Under the pieces are notes generated by a model. That model searched no databases, was not told the DNA's origin, and worked only from the letters and a program-made list of their open reading frames with translations. The position numbers and the translations under genes were made by a program. Source: Sequoia sempervirens (lineage: Eukaryota; Streptophyta; Pinopsida; Cupressales; Cupressaceae). From it: 64,000 bases of DNA. The stretch spans positions 153,313,797 through 153,377,796 of the forward strand of contig VDFB02047230.1 of the NCBI GenBank assembly GCA_007258455.2, written 5' to 3'. Shown piece by piece: positions 23,722-35,397 of the stretch (position 1 is its first letter; each line of letters begins with the position of its first letter).

Positions 23722-25994
23722 TCAATCTCCGTGAATGATACCCTCGCCCCTGTCACCGTGACCTTCTGGTGGTCTATGATTGGCTCGCTCTGAGTACTCT
23801 GGGACCCATGCTGCTCTACGTACATGGTCGTGGTAGGCCCGGCGGTAGTACTCTGCCTCTCGAATGGCCTCCCTGTAGGATCGGACCAGCACTATACCCT
23901 GTGAGGACAAAGCGGCTGTCATGCTCTCTATCTACTGCCTACGACCTAGCTCTGTAGCTGCCTGTAGCTCTGCGACCTATCGCTGTTGTACAGCCTAATC
24001 TCTCTTTGCTCTGAGCTGCTCTCTCTCAGCTTGTACTTGGTCCTGCTTAGCCGTCACTACCTGTACCTATGCTTGTAGCTGTAAAATCAGGACATTTCAT
24101 GTGTCTGCCTGCCCTGCTGGCTGTACCCATGGCTGTATAGGAACCTGGCCCTCACCCTTGAAGCTCATGGTGGTGGGACTGGCAGATCCTACTGCTGGTC
24201 CTACATGGGGACATCTCCTTGACCTAGCAGAACTGGGGGCACCAACGGTGGGTCCTATCAAATCACGACCCTGGGACCTCATCCTCGTCCTCTCCCCCTG
24301 CCTTTGACCCTGTGTGCCTCTGGGTCCTCACCTGGAATAGTCAACCGAAGAGGAGGCCTGAACTAGTCTCTGTAGGCCTGTGTTGTGCCCAGATCTACCA
24401 AACCCTAATCGTAAGCCCACGGTCGGGCTACCAAGTATTGAAAGCTATCAATCGCCTCCACTATAGGAATACTAGGGCCCCATGACACCTGTGTCATGCT
24501 ACGTGCAAAGACGACCACGTAACCGTCATCTGGCCGATCCTGCGGCTCCCCAAACTAACGCTGTACATGCCCAGGAAAGTATCTCTCTATCATAGTGTGC
24601 TCTCGGCCCTGCATGTAGTGGTTCTGGTGACAGTAGAAGAGCTGGTCTGCATCATCAGCCCATCCAGGCTGACCGAGGTATGGTCTCCAAGTGAATACGA
24701 GCATCTCATCTATGACCTGCTCCAGTGGGGGATCCCATGCTCACTGGTGTGTGTGAAGGACACACCCCCTCTATATCATGCCACCAGGGCATCCTCTGCC
24801 CCATCAGAACTAGAACGACCCATGGATGTAGCACAAAAATGTGCTCCCACACCCAAACATGCATAAGTGTCACCCCAACTCCCAGTGCTCGGCCATCCAC
24901 GTATGCATACTCGTACAAATCCTTGTAAAGTGAAGCCAAAAGGATGAGCCTCCACGTAAATCAAACTGGCCTGTCCTGGACCATCCTCTCCTAGCAGTAT
25001 CCCCATCCTAGACTGAAGTACTACCTTTGTCTATGTGGGGCAACCAAACCTGAAATGATCGCCGTAATCACCTAGCGGAAGGGAGGTGCTATTGCTCTAT
25101 ACCTCTCCAGCTTGATCTGTCCCTCACAGTAAATGATATCTCTAATGGCGAGGACTCAGGTGCAGCAATCGTGACCCTCCTCCATGTCACAGATCACTCG
25201 ACGGCCATGAATGGGAAATCGTAATATGTGCCAAACTTCCTCAAATGTGACGGTCACCTCACCAGTGGGAAGATGAAACGATGATGTCTCACTATTCCAT
25301 CTCTCAGCTAGCATTGACAACATCCCAAGGTGTGTATGCACGGGCACTGCATACGCAATGTGCCATAGTCCTACGGTCCCCAGTCGGCCCTAATCTCTAT
25401 CGCTTAGATCTCGTAAAAAGCTCGCCAACTCTTGTGACCAGTGCTCCTGAGAATAAAGCTCCCTAGGTTCGTCCTGCAGCAAGGAAAGTCAACATGTTAA
25501 AATTTTTGAAAAAAATCCTAACATAACGCTCCAAACTTGCATCCAGCGGCGCAGTTTGTGAAGGCGTCGCAGTTTGAGTTTTCTCAAACTCTGATGCTGG
25601 ACTCGAAATTTGGCCACATGGCACCGCTGCAGCGCAATTTTCATGAAAAGTGTGCCGCGGCGGCGTACTTTTCCAAACTGGCCCACCGAGCCCGAGCCTA
25701 GCGGTGGAGTTTTTAAACTCCAAATTGCACCGCTGCAGCACTAAATAGCACCGTTGTGGCACAAAATGACAAAAAGCGGTGCACTTTAAACACTGAGCGG
25801 TTCTATAATAGCGCCGCTGGAGGCGAGCTCTCCTTAAAACATGTAATAAATGCATTAAAATAAAAAAACGGAGCATCAGTTAGGGTCACATACCAGAGCA
25901 CCAATGCCAAGTGGCCACTGGTAGGTCCGAACTCAGTCAGAAATATGTAGAGGAAGCTATCGTTGTGCCATATTGTCAGGAGGTAAGATCTCAA
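23722..25994 (-). pseudogene. Element A antisense extra ORF, plant-mobile-domain-like, broken
   Basis: Opposite to gag-pol there is a long decayed coding region. The clearest part (25156-25347 and just upstream) reads GLWHIAYAVP, LAERWNSETSSFHLPTGEV and TVTFEEVWHILRFPIHGRRV, which fits the plant mobile domain found in PMD/MAIN-type proteins and in extra ORFs of Tat elements. Downstream pieces (YLGQPGWADDADQLFYCHQN and MIERYFPGHVQR near 24560-24680; a Gln/Arg-rich end at 23722-23960) lie in other frames. The start may be in the short frame at 25803-25994, joined across a possible intron (donor GTATGTG at 25893, acceptor near 25463-25475). The function of these ORFs is unknown. Stops and frameshifts make it inactive. 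Confidence 0.6.
25540..25830. repeat. Degenerate GCGCCGCTG motif cluster
   Basis: The motif GCGCCGCTG, its complement and one-base variants (ACCGCTGCAG, AGCGGTGCA) occur about nine times. Similar motifs lie in the 5' leader of the same element (GCGCCGCTGG near 10220). The cluster lies in the possible intron of the antisense ORF. Confidence 0.5.
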
Positions 25995-26401
25995 ATCTCG
26001 AGGTTTGCTGGCGGAGGTGTGTGAAAATGACTTGAAAGTGACCCCTTGGGCTCCTTTTAAGCCTAAAAATTAGGGTTTTTTGACCCCCTAGGGCTGTCCT
26101 GCTAGGGTTTTGGACCCCCGAACCTATTTTCGTCTGTTTGAGGCTTGTTTTTCATCGTTTTATTGCGTTGAGACACATTTTTAGCCTCCCAGACCCCTTC
26201 TAGACCTCTTGCGCACCTTGTCACCTTTTTTCGCGAGATCACCCAAAAAATTTAAATTTTCGTCTGATCTCTCGAGGGGGCATCATAATGGCATGTTTTC
26301 TCTCACCATGCAGCAGTGGGGAAAGTTTTTAAATGTCAATTTTTTTTGGCTTTGATCGAGATCATTTATTCTTTGAACCAACGCAACGAGTGCATTGCTT
26401 C
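25995..26401 (-). other. Region upstream of the antisense ORF in element A
   Basis: About 400 bases between the antisense ORF and the polypurine tract. It contains TAGGGTTTTTTGACCCCCTAGGG-like GC-richer text but no coding frame. If the antisense ORF was expressed on its own, its promoter would be here or in the 3' LTR. I see no clear TATA box on that strand. Confidence 0.35.
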
Positions 26402-26415
26402 AAAGAGGGGCAAAA
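26402..26415 (+). other. Element A polypurine tract
   Basis: AAAGAGGGGCAAAA directly precedes the 3' LTR and is nearly all purine, the expected primer for second-strand synthesis. Confidence 0.8.
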
Positions 26416-27703
26416 TGTAAACATCGAAAATATACTGATTGACATCGTGCATCTAATCCTGACTTACTAACATCGTTTCTTCCTAAATCATCCCTCGGTC
26501 TAACCATTTAATCAAATTCCCTTATCTGATTAAATTCATCAATATTCGTCTCTTAATTAAATAAAACATTTTGTCTAATTAAGTCACTTTCTCTTGTTAA
26601 TTAAATCAATCCATTTGATTTAATTATCCCTATTTAATTAAATAATCAATTTATTTGATTAAATATCTAAAGTCTACCCATTAAATTAAATAAATTAAAA
26701 TCTTATTTGATTTAATCTAACACCATCCCCTTTAATTAAATAAATCAAAATATTTATTTAATATAGCCTCTTATCATATTCCTCTCTTATCTGATTTAAA
26801 TAAATCCATAAATCTAAGTCAAATAAGTCACATCATCTAATCTCCTATTAAATTAATTAAACCTTGATTAATTTAATCTAACCTCATGTCACATCCTCTA
26901 GATAATGCAAGTTGCACATGAAAATAGATTTAATTCATTGATTAAATCCCTTTTTTCCCTCACATGGCATCTTATATTCTCTCAATTTGAATTCAAAAAT
27001 TCCAATTCAACATGTACATCCAACAAGGAATTTAAGATCTCTTACATATCCTTTTCCTTGAGCCAAGTGGCATTTATTTCATTTTCCCTTCCCTCTTACA
27101 TGTCATTTCAATAAATTTGAATTTCAAATATTGGCATTTATTGGCACAAACCCCAAATCTTGCACAACCATCATCCATTCATAGCTTGACAAGTGGCACA
27201 ATATCATTGGATGAAAGTTAGTCCCACATTGCTCAAATTTGGACTTTCATCCATTTTGAAATCCTATAAATGAATGGCTCCTCTCCTCATTTGATCATCC
27301 AAAATTTGAGTAAAGTTACCATGCTCAAATATCTATCAAGTTTCACACCATTGAGTTCTTAGCTAGGTTCTTTTGCAGATTTGGCTTGGAGTCTTCATCA
27401 CTCATCATCAAAAGTGGATCACTCATCAACACTCTTCATCATCTATCAATATTGCATCATAGGAATTGGGAAAGGGCCAAATTTCCACATCAAATTGGCA
27501 CCAATTCCCCCATGGGATCAAGTGTTTTCAATTTAAATTAGGATTTCATCTTTGTTTTATCTCTTGTATTGTGTTCTTGCATATTTTCATTCCTAGTTTG
27601 AATTGTAAATGGATTCCATGGGGAATCCTTGTTTATACTTGCAATATCTAACTTAGGGTGTTTAATCTCTTTGTTTTGCAGGTACATAGATTTTGGGTTC
27701 ACA
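26416..27703 (+). repeat. Element A 3' LTR
   Basis: It is 1288 bp, begins TGTAAACATCG and ends GGTTCACA, followed by the target copy ATTTC (27704-27708). The TATA box CTATAAAT is at 27264-27271. Differences from the 5' LTR are scattered single bases and small indels, so A is younger than X, whose LTRs differ much more. Confidence 0.95.
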
Positions 27704-27873
27704 ATTTCTATCAAAGGACAATAACCAAGACCACGAGTTGTTTCTTGTGTGTTAGGCACTATAGGGACATAGATCCCTTGTTCTCTAGCACCACATCCTT
27801 TTCCACTATAACCAAGTTTTATCATAAGCTCATAACCTCCTGCATAAAGCTTTTTCATTTCTTTAGGTTTCAA
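27704..27873 (-). pseudogene. Element X G-patch segment (cut by element A)
   Basis: On the minus strand: GYELMIKLGYSGKGCGAREQ, then IYVPIVPN and TTRGLGYCP. This is the best preserved G-patch of the window, with Gly-Tyr and Gly-Leu-Gly spacing. It is cut after this point by element A and continues in frame at 8687 and below. Frame text beyond 27704 toward 27538 is A LTR and not part of it. Confidence 0.75.
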
Positions 27874-28537
27874 TGGATTTGCATAATCAATTTCATCAAT
27901 TTTTTTTTATGTAATTTGCTTTATCTTCTAAAGTATTTGAGGTGGATGCTTTTGAATTTTGTGTTGACATTACTGCTTCTTCCTTTCCCTTTTCAAACTA
28001 TTGTTTTATGATTTTGTATTCACCCATGAATGTTAGTATGAAATCTAAGGAACCCCAATCATATTCCAATAACTTAGTGACTTCATCAACTTTCTTCTTG
28101 TGTTCTTCCTTTGTGATTTTCACTTTTTCTTCTTGGTTCAATACTTCCAAAGGATCTCGTTCTTCTTTATCAAAAATCAAACAAATTTTAGGTTGTGGAT
28201 CAGCCTTAATTGTGTAAAATTTGTTGTTGTAGACATACTCCATCATACAATGAAGAGTAGAAGGCACACCGTTCATTTCATTAATCCAAGGTCTTGCTAA
28301 GAGGAGACTGTAAGAAAGATCGTCAGGCATAATGTGGACCGGAGTTTGTAATGTTACTTTCCCAACTTTAATAGGTAATGTGATGACTTTGAGTGGTTGT
28401 TTTCCTATATTATCAAATCCACAGATAGATAAATATTTGGGTTTAATATTGCTCCTACTCATTTTTATCTTTTCCAAAAGGCTCACGCTACACACATTAA
28501 GGGTTGAACCATTGTCAACAAGGGTTCGTTTTATCAC
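27874..28537 (-). pseudogene. Element X retropepsin-like protease and linker
   Basis: A 179-codon minus-strand frame (27998-28537) starts IKRTLVDNGSTLNVCSV with the catalytic Asp in LVDNGS. It continues with PLKVITLPIKVGKVTLQTP and LLLARPWINEMNGVPSTLH, then an acidic linker ending in a stop at 27998. It matches the element B protease residue by residue over most of its length. The 27874-27997 part links to the G-patch in another frame. Confidence 0.85.
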
Positions 28538-28731
28538 AATTCAATTAGCATAGACTATTATATTGAAAGCTTCATGTCCCTTTTGAATTTATAAGGAAGG
28601 TAACTCGCTTTGGTGAAAAATAATATCTCTAAGTTCATGTCATTCATTACTTGAACTAGTGTTGTCACATCGTTTGAAGTAGTGTTAGGAGGAATCATAA
28701 CTTGTTGCAAGGTAATTTGAAGCATGCTATG
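28538..28731 (-). pseudogene. Element X pre-protease segment (cut by element B)
   Basis: On the minus strand SMLQITLQQVMIPPNTTSND matches MLQIALQQVMVSPSTNVND of element B. It is the direct continuation of 56364-56551: removing B and one CTATG copy leaves the codon register unchanged. A frameshift at about 28580 precedes the protease. Confidence 0.75.
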
Positions 28732-28933
28732 TGTAGTGTAGAAAAATGCATTCCTTTGCATTTTCACACTTAATTTGGACCTATTCTAGCATCCCTTTAG
28801 GTGACTTGTTATGGGCCCGTAAGACCCCTTTTTGTGCATCCCAAGGCATATTTCAACTCTAAACCTAATCAAAATCCATAAACAAACATTAATCTTGGTA
28901 ATCCACCTTTCAAAATTGAAAAATAGGCCTTGT

Positions 28934-28967
28934 GGGACCAAGACACCCTTGGTGGCATCTTAGTCCC
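28934..28967 (+). repeat. B-type hairpin in LTR1
   Basis: Arm GGGACCAAGACACC, loop CTTGGT, arm GGCATCTTAGTCCC. The next hairpin (arm GGGACCATGACACC at 28975-28988, loop ACCTAG, arm GGTGTCT...TAGTCCC) is split in its right arm by the element at 29002. Confidence 0.7.
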
Positions 28968-29001
28968 ACCTAGTGGGACCATGACACCACCTAGGGTGTC
29001 T

Positions 29002-29284
29002 TGTTGGTGTAATTAATTATTAATTACACTTAGCATAAGTTTACTTAGGATTTATTTAATTCCTAAGATATAGGATCTTATCTTTATCTTATTGAGCTAT
29101 CCTATTGCTCAAGATAAGATTAGGTTTAGGAATCTTTTCTTTTATAAAGCAAATTATCTCTTGTAATTAATGGTCTTTTCGAATATATCAAATTGCATGT
29201 TTTTATGCAAAGCTTCTGCTTTTTCATTTTCCCCTTCTGTGGAAGGTCTATTTTGGTTTGCAATCAGATCTTGGTTTTCTAACA
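29002..29284 (+). repeat. 5' LTR of the small non-autonomous element
   Basis: 283 bp, TGTTGGTGTAATTAATTA... to ...TTTTCTAACA. Bases 29007-29029 form a perfect inverted repeat with 11-bp arms (GTGTAATTAAT/ATTAATTACAC). Confidence 0.93.
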
Positions 29285-29297
29285 TGGTATCAAAGCC
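29285..29297 (+). other. Primer binding site of the small element (tRNA-iMet)
   Basis: TGGTATCAAAGCC lies immediately after the LTR and differs from the plant initiator tRNA-Met complement TGGTATCAGAGCC at one base. Confidence 0.85.
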
Positions 29298-31138
29298 TCG
29301 ATTTGCAGCCCCTTCTCAGCTATTTCGAAGGAACACAGTGCAGAGCTCGTTCGAGGTCCCTCGAGGGTTTCTTTCCTTGAGCATATTTCTGGAGTGTCTT
29401 GGATTAGATCAGGGTTTTCCATTGGATTCAAAGTGCTATAAAAAGTCATAAATGGCTTTTATTTTATTGATTTTTGTCACCATTTTCCAGATTTGCGAGG
29501 GTTTCCAGCTCAGTGATTTTTCGGATAGATCTGGGGGTCGCTTGATTTTCGGAGCACTTTGGGCCCAAATAGACCTTTTTGTTGGATTTGTAGTGCCCAA
29601 AAACCCCTATTTTCATATGAAATTTATCTAGTTTGGGAAAAATCATTTGGAGAGGCAAAAATTTTTTACCCGAGGGCCGTACAGCCTCCAGGACGCATTT
29701 TGATGCACAGTTTTCGAAAAAAATATAAAAAAATATAAAAAAATCAAAAAAATCTGCCATTGTTTTGTGCAACCAGTTCATTTTCCCATCACCGCCACTA
29801 CTCCGCTGGGCGGCCATTGGCAGACCACCCACCAGCCACTGCCACCAGTGGCTCCCTCTCTATGCACCGCTGCTCCAGCTCGCTAGCCCCCGCGGGCTTC
29901 GCCAGGGACATATGGGTGATCGGGTGCTCAGCCCAGAGCCCCCCGCCAGGCTTCCAGCCCCTCACCCTGGTCACGTGGGTGACTAGGGGTTGCACCCCAG
30001 GAGCTAGCCGACAGCCCCCTGGTTCGCCCAGGCAACTAGGGGCCGAACTTTTTCAGCCCCTAAGGGCTTATTGGAGACTACTTGGGTAGTTTTGGAGCAG
30101 TTTTGTGGAAACAATCATAACTTTCACATACAACGTCATTTTTTTGCAAACAAGATATCGCCGGAAAGATGTTTCCGAGCTCTACACAATGGTGATGGTG
30201 AGATTTTCTGGTTTTTCTTTTTTTCTTCTTTTTTCAGCCTCAGAAGTCTGATGTTTCCTTTTTCACTCCGGGAGACGTATCTTGTGACTCGCTTATCCAT
30301 TTTTTGCGATTTTCATGGCATCGAAAAGCTGGTTTCAGCCTCTATGCAAATCTGAGGTCATTTACATAATATGTTTACCTTATTTTATGCATGCATTCAT
30401 TTTTGTTTCGTGTGCTAGGTTTACATTTTCTCTCATGTTTCTGTAGTTTTGCATTATCTCCTTATGCAATCATTGGGTATTGTAGTAATGAACTGATATA
30501 AAATTCCATTAAGGGGGGTTCTTGCATCCATCTTTCATTTTGGTGACAACTCACATTAATTTGTCTGGTTTCTAGTTGTCTCCTTCTAGCTTCTTTCTTG
30601 CTTAGCTGGACACATTGTTGGTTTGTTTCGGTTCACACTTCAAATTGGGATTTTACAGTTCTTGATCCGCATTGGTCCAGATCTTTCTCATTTGAAGGCC
30701 ATGGTTTTATGGTTAATGCTCCAAAATCTTGATGGTACTCATCCTATGGGTAGTTTTAGTTTCAGTTTGGCATTGGATTCGTGAGACACAACTTCCAGAT
30801 TTGTCATCATTATGGGTCCATTCATCTTTTTATCTATTGTTGCTTATAGATTCCAGAGTTTATCTCGTATGTGAGTTTCCAATGTTCCTTGGCATCGGGT
30901 CTGCTGTTGCATTTGTGATTCCGATTGGTATTTTGCAAATAGAACTATCTTTCCTTGCTTTCCAGATTTGGAGTTCCAGTGTTGCTTCATCAAAGTTCTT
31001 CCAGTGTTTCTTTGCAGCAGTTCATCTCACTGAGGGGGGGTTTATCTCTCTTTGCATTTGTACATGAGTACCTGATTAGGCCTTGTTTCTGGGAGTCATA
31101 TTTGCATAATAATCTGCTTCTCCCTAAGTTGCACTTAT
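29298..31138 (+). other. Internal region of the small element, no coding capacity seen
   Basis: T-rich flanks enclose a GC-rich centre (29790-30060) with Pro/Ala-type open frames in several registers. None matches a retroelement domain. The last 30 bases before the polypurine tract (CTCCCTAAGTTGCACTTA) match the copia element at 37327-42346. Confidence 0.7.
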
Positions 31139-31145
31139 GGGGGGG

Positions 31146-31428
31146 TGTTGGTGTAATTAATTATTAATTACACTTAGCATAAGTTTACTTAGGATTTATT
31201 TAATTCCTAAGATATAGGATCTTATCTTTATCTTATCAAGCTATCTTGTTGCTCAAGATAAGATTAGGTTTATGAATCTTTTCTTTTATAAAGCAAATTA
31301 TCTCTTGTAATTAATGGTCTTTTCGAATATATCAAATTGCATGTTTTTATGCAAAGCTTCTGCTTTTTCATTTTCCTCTTCTATGGAAGGTCTATTTTGG
31401 TTTACAATCAGATCTTGGTTTTTTAACA
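31146..31428 (+). repeat. 3' LTR of the small non-autonomous element
   Basis: 283 bp, nearly identical to the 5' copy. It is followed by TGTCT and then the rest of LTR1. Confidence 0.93.
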
Positions 31429-32718
31429 TGTCTTAGTCCCAGGGGATTTATTTTTGGGAATTAAGAATGGGAAATGAAAATATTTGATTTAAATTAGCAT
31501 TTTGTTGGCCTTTGGGATCTAATAATCAGGGTATTTGATAGGATTGCCTATAAAAGTAAGATTCACACCCCATTTTTACATAAGTTTTGAATAAGAGACG
31601 TAAGTTGAAGAAAGTTGAGATAAGGAAGCAAGTTGAATGAGAGTTTCAAGTCTTGGAGTAGGTTTTTATTGTGTTTTTGCAGGTTTTTCAAGTCCATTTT
31701 AAAATTCAAGATCTAGCATTGCCAAAGAGTAATAATTGATGCCTATTGAGGATCATGAGAGATTCTAGGTTGGAGATGCAACTAGCTATTCTCCCAAGCC
31801 TAAAGAATTGTTTCTTGATTGATTCCATCTTCCATTATTGTTCTATTTTCTGCCTAAGGAAGGTAAATTTAATGTTTATGACTTGTTAGGGTAATTATAA
31901 TTCTCCTTTATAGGTCATTTACATTTGCATCTTAGGAATTCTATTCTAACACATTTAAATAGGGTTTCTCCATGTTCTAGCTTGAATAATCTTAGACACA
32001 TGTAAGATTAGGGCACACATACATTTCCATTTTCAGATTTATGATTTTTCATCAAGGTTTAATTACCAAACAAGGGGTTTGACCAAGGAAAACCCCCATC
32101 AACAATCAATCCAAATTCCTTTTTTTTGCAAGTTATTTTATAGGTTCAGATTTGAAGACTTGGTAGAGAAGGAAGTTCAGACCTTAAACCTCGAGATCAC
32201 ACTTAGACATTTTAAAAATTAATATCGGGAATAAGATGTTAGAAAGGGTGTCTTAGTCCTCTAGGTGGAATTTTGCAGAGATTCTTTTGGATCCCGTTCC
32301 AACATCCAAAGATTATGCATCTTCCCAAAAAAATAGTAGTGGGACTAAGACAACAATAAGGGCATCTTAGTCCTCCTCAACATATTTTTACAGCTTCTTT
32401 TCATTTCTAGAATCCTTGTCACATCTCTTGACTTCCTAGGTACACACATCATAACTCCTTGTTGCATAATTTCATCATTTTCATCCTTCGTTTAGCTTGC
32501 ATTACTAGGTTTTGTAGGTTGAATGCTTATTTGTGTTTTCCAAGAAGTTGCTTGGTGGTGAACCCTTAAAAGCTTAAAGATTCCATCCTAGGTCTTCCTT
32601 GTTGAGAATTGACTCACCTTGTGAGGTTGATAGTCAATCCAATTAGGATTCCTAGGAAATAATTGAATGACCTAGAGGAGAAGAGAGTGAATTTCACCCC
32701 CTTTCCCCCTACGGTTCA

Positions 32719-33578
32719 TTTTGGTGAACCCAACCTTCTTGAGCATTGATTTTCTGATTTGAATTTCATTAAAGTCATAGATCTAGGTTGCAAATATTCT
32801 TGCATTAGTAAAATTGCACCTATGGTTTCTCATATTTAGTGAAATTGCATCTAGGGTTTCTTACATTTGCATTAGTGAAAGTGCATATAGGTTGCATTTT
32901 TTTCTTTCTTGCATCATTTCATCTCATTGAAAAATTGAAAAGCGCATTATTCAACATCCTAATTGCATTTAGAAACATTGTTATTACATTCAAAATTGAA
33001 AAAAAGTTGCATTCAACTTTGCATCCAATTGCTTGTCATTAGTTACTTTTTCTTGCATTCATTTACATAGTTTTTTATTTCCAAACATCAGGTCCCTGGG
33101 TAGGCAACTTGGGAACACTGTTATCAACTCAGATCTTGCTGTTTTTCTCAAAAAAACCTTAAAACTAGGACTAAAATGCCCTTAGTGACGTCTTAGTCCC
33201 TCTCAGGGTTTTTGATCCAGAATCCTGTCTAAGTTGAGTGCTGTCTATTCTAGTTTCTGGAACCTATAAATTTCATCAGGAGGACCAAGAAACCCTTCCT
33301 GGTGTCTTAGTCCCTATGGAGTTTGAGGTTATAGTTTCCAGGGTTAAAAGGCGAATTTCTATGCTTTTGTTTGTTGTAGTTACTTTGTTGTTTCAATTTT
33401 CCAATTTATTATTTTATGCATTTTTATAGTTTATGTTTACAATTTATTGATAAAGACAGATTATTTCACTTTCATTTTGTTAGTGATAGATTTCATTTTA
33501 CATTCATTAGAAAACCAAAATAAAAAAACCACAAAACATTAAAATATTAACAAACGTAGGTTCATGGTTATTTAAAAT
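32719..33578 (+). other. Element B leader with primer site and hairpins
   Basis: After a 3-nt spacer (TTT) the primer site TGGTGAACCCAACC is at 32722-32735. Two B-type hairpins are in the leader: 33168-33199 (GGACTAAAATGCC, loop CTTAGT, GACGTCTTAGTCC) and 33282-33313 (GGACCAAGAAACC, loop CTTCCT, GGTGTCTTAGTCC). No coding frame is convincing. The leader is only 860 bp and leads straight to the pre-protease ORF. Confidence 0.75.
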
Positions 33579-34649
33579 ATGTCAAATCCCTTTGTCCAAG
33601 TTAGTGTAACCCTCAAACATTTTAGTAGTGATGAATTTGATATGTTAGATGAAGCCCTTGAGGACTTCATCTTGCAAGGTTCATCCACCAAGGCCTGTTC
33701 AAACCAACGTAAACAAAGAGAAGTAAATGTCATTCAACCTAAACATATCCTTTATCCACCTTCAAACAAACCTCAACCTAAAAACAAACCTGTCCTTATC
33801 CTTGAAGCACCTAAAGAAAATGTGTCACAAAAACCAAGTTATAATACCATTTCTCATACATATAACACAAGGAATAATATACAACCTCAACCTAATCCCA
33901 TTTAATTACCATTTCCTAATCCTATATTTCCTAGTGCTCCTCGTTTACCATTGCATAGTGGAAAAGAGTATGATCTTGTTGAACAACTTAAGAATAATCC
34001 TACTAAGATTTCCTTATGGGATCTTATTCAAGTCTCACCTAGTTACCACACTATGCTTCAAATAGCCTTACAACAAGTTATGGTTTCTCCTAGTACAAAT
34101 GTAAATGATATGGAAGCTCTAATACAAGGATTGAATACAGTTAATGTAGACATTACCTTCCACCAACATGATCTCCCTCCCTTGGAGATGAGAAAGAAAT
34201 ATGAAGCATTCATGATAATAGCCAGATACAACACCATAGGAATAAAAAGGATCCTTGTTGATAATGGCTCAACTCTGAATGTGTGTAGTGTGAACCTTCT
34301 AGATAAGTTGGGAGTGGATAAATAAAAAATGAAACTTGATTTCTTATTGATTCAAGGATTTGAAAATACAGGGAAACAACCACTCAATGTGATTACTTTT
34401 CCTATTTCAGTTGGAAAGGCTACCTTACAAAATCCTATTCATGTTATGCCTCATGAAATTTCATACAATATTCTGTTAGGAAGACCATGGATTCATGAGA
34501 TGCATGGGGTGCCTTCGACTCTTCATCGTACCATGAAGTATGTCTATAAGAACAAGATATACCAAATTGATATGGACCAAAATCCTGAAAGTTGTTTACA
34601 AATTGAAAAGGGAACCACTAGTCCTCTGAACACATTAATTCCAACATAA
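33579..34649 (+). pseudogene. Element B leader ORF and protease, no capsid
   Basis: ATG at 33579 opens MSNPFVQVSVTLKHF, then NKPVLILEAPKENVSQK and a stop at 33903-33905. The frame 33951-34325 holds SGKEYDLVEQLKNNPTKIS and the protease site ILVDNGSTLNVCSV, with a TAA at 34323. The frame 34329-34649 continues LNVITFPISVGKATLQNP and ILLGRPWIHEMHGVPSTLH. The text from NK-VLILE to the protease aligns with element X. Nothing resembles capsid or a zinc knuckle between the primer site and protease, so B would need Gag from elsewhere. Confidence 0.8.
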
Positions 34650-35397
34650 AAAATAGAGCATATAACTAAAGAAACACAAGAGATTGAAATAGTGTCAAAA
34701 TTATCGGATGATAATTGAGGTTCCTTTTAGTTCAAACTTTCATTTATAGGCTAATATATAATCACAAGAAAAGAGGATTGAAAACAAAAGAAATCAATGG
34801 TTATGTCAACACAAAACTCAAGAGAAATCTCACAAGCATCTACCTCATATACTCTTGAAGAAGACACAAGCTACACAACAAACTTTGATGATATAGATTA
34901 TCAACAACCACCAAACTTGAAAGAAATAGAAAAAAATTATGGGCAAGTTATGAACTTTTGAAGCAATTGGGTTATAGTGGAAAAGGATGTGGAAAGAAAG
35001 AACAAGGAATTCATGTTCCTTTGGATCCTAACACACAAGAAACAAAAAATGGTCTAGGATAATATCCTTCTAAGATAACGCAAGAAAACAAGAGACCTTC
35101 ATTAAACATCAACACCGTTATGTGTAAACCAAAAATCAATCTTACCTTGAAGCACTAGAATTGATTGATATGAGTTATTAACCATCATGGGAATACTGTG
35201 AAGATGATGAAGCCTTGAAACAAATGCTAGGAGCTTATGATAAACCATCTACTCCCCCTCACAAGACAAAAGTTACATGTGCTATGATTAACACCAAACA
35301 AAAATATGGAGAAAAGGAGAACAATGAGATAGACATGAATAATGAAGAATATGACCCTAAATTTCTGAAATAAAATACGCTTCCTTTAGGGGATACA
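34650..35397 (+). pseudogene. Element B copy 1 G-patch and linker, broken
   Basis: In shifted frames near 34930-35060 one reads KQLGYSGKGCGKKEQGIHVP followed by NGLG, the same G-patch as in X and in copy 2. The segment 35160-35380 is an acidic linker (SWEYCEDDEALKQMLGAYD). Several stops are present. Confidence 0.7.

Larger units (their letters stand above)
8693..27703 (+). mobile_element. Element A: 19-kb Ty3/gypsy Tat-type retrotransposon with antisense ORF
   Basis: Two LTRs (8693-9984, 26416-27703) are bordered by perfect ATTTC target copies at 8688-8692 and 27704-27708. The internal order is PBS, long leader, gag, protease, G-patch, RT, RNase H, second RNase H, integrase, a long non-coding tract, an antisense PMD-like ORF, then a polypurine tract. 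The second RNase H between RNase H and integrase and the extra antisense ORF are marks of the Tat lineage. Stops and frameshifts in gag, RT and integrase make this copy non-functional. It sits inside element X. Confidence 0.95.
29002..31428 (+). mobile_element. Small non-autonomous LTR element (TRIM/LARD-like)
   Basis: Two LTRs of exactly 283 bp (29002-29284, 31146-31428), both TG...CA, with perfect target copies TGTCT (28997-29001, 31429-31433). The primer site TGGTATCAAAGCC (29285) is one mismatch from initiator tRNA-Met. The seven-G polypurine tract is at 31139-31145. The 1861-bp internal part has no gag or pol; its GC-rich middle (29790-30060) gives open frames on both strands without any domain. 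Its PPT and LTR start are almost identical to those of the copia element at 37327-42346, so a related copia element probably moved it. Confidence 0.93.
28732..32718 (+). repeat. Element B LTR1 (5'), interrupted by a small LTR element
   Basis: It starts TGTAGTGTAG and ends CTACGGTTCA. Without the nested element it is about 1555 bp, close to LTR3 (1565 bp). The TATA box TATAAAAG is at 31549-31556. It carries the conserved hairpin (32072-32096) and B-type hairpins at 28934-28967, 28975-29001 (cut), 32227-32259 and 32341-32373. It lacks a 14-bp piece near 28789 that LTR2 and LTR3 both have. Confidence 0.9.

Noticed and set aside
27658..28553. Plus-strand frames with Phe/Leu-rich, membrane-like text
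   Set aside because: They are antisense to the element X protease and G-patch, which give clear domain matches on the minus strand.
29760..30089. Pro/Arg/Ala-rich frames on both strands
   Set aside because: They come from the GC-rich centre of the small non-autonomous element; overlapping frames stay open because of base composition and show no domain.
33061..33429. Possible small host gene in the B leader
   Set aside because: The 63-codon frame is hydrophobic and lies across the family hairpins; the region is a retroelement leader.
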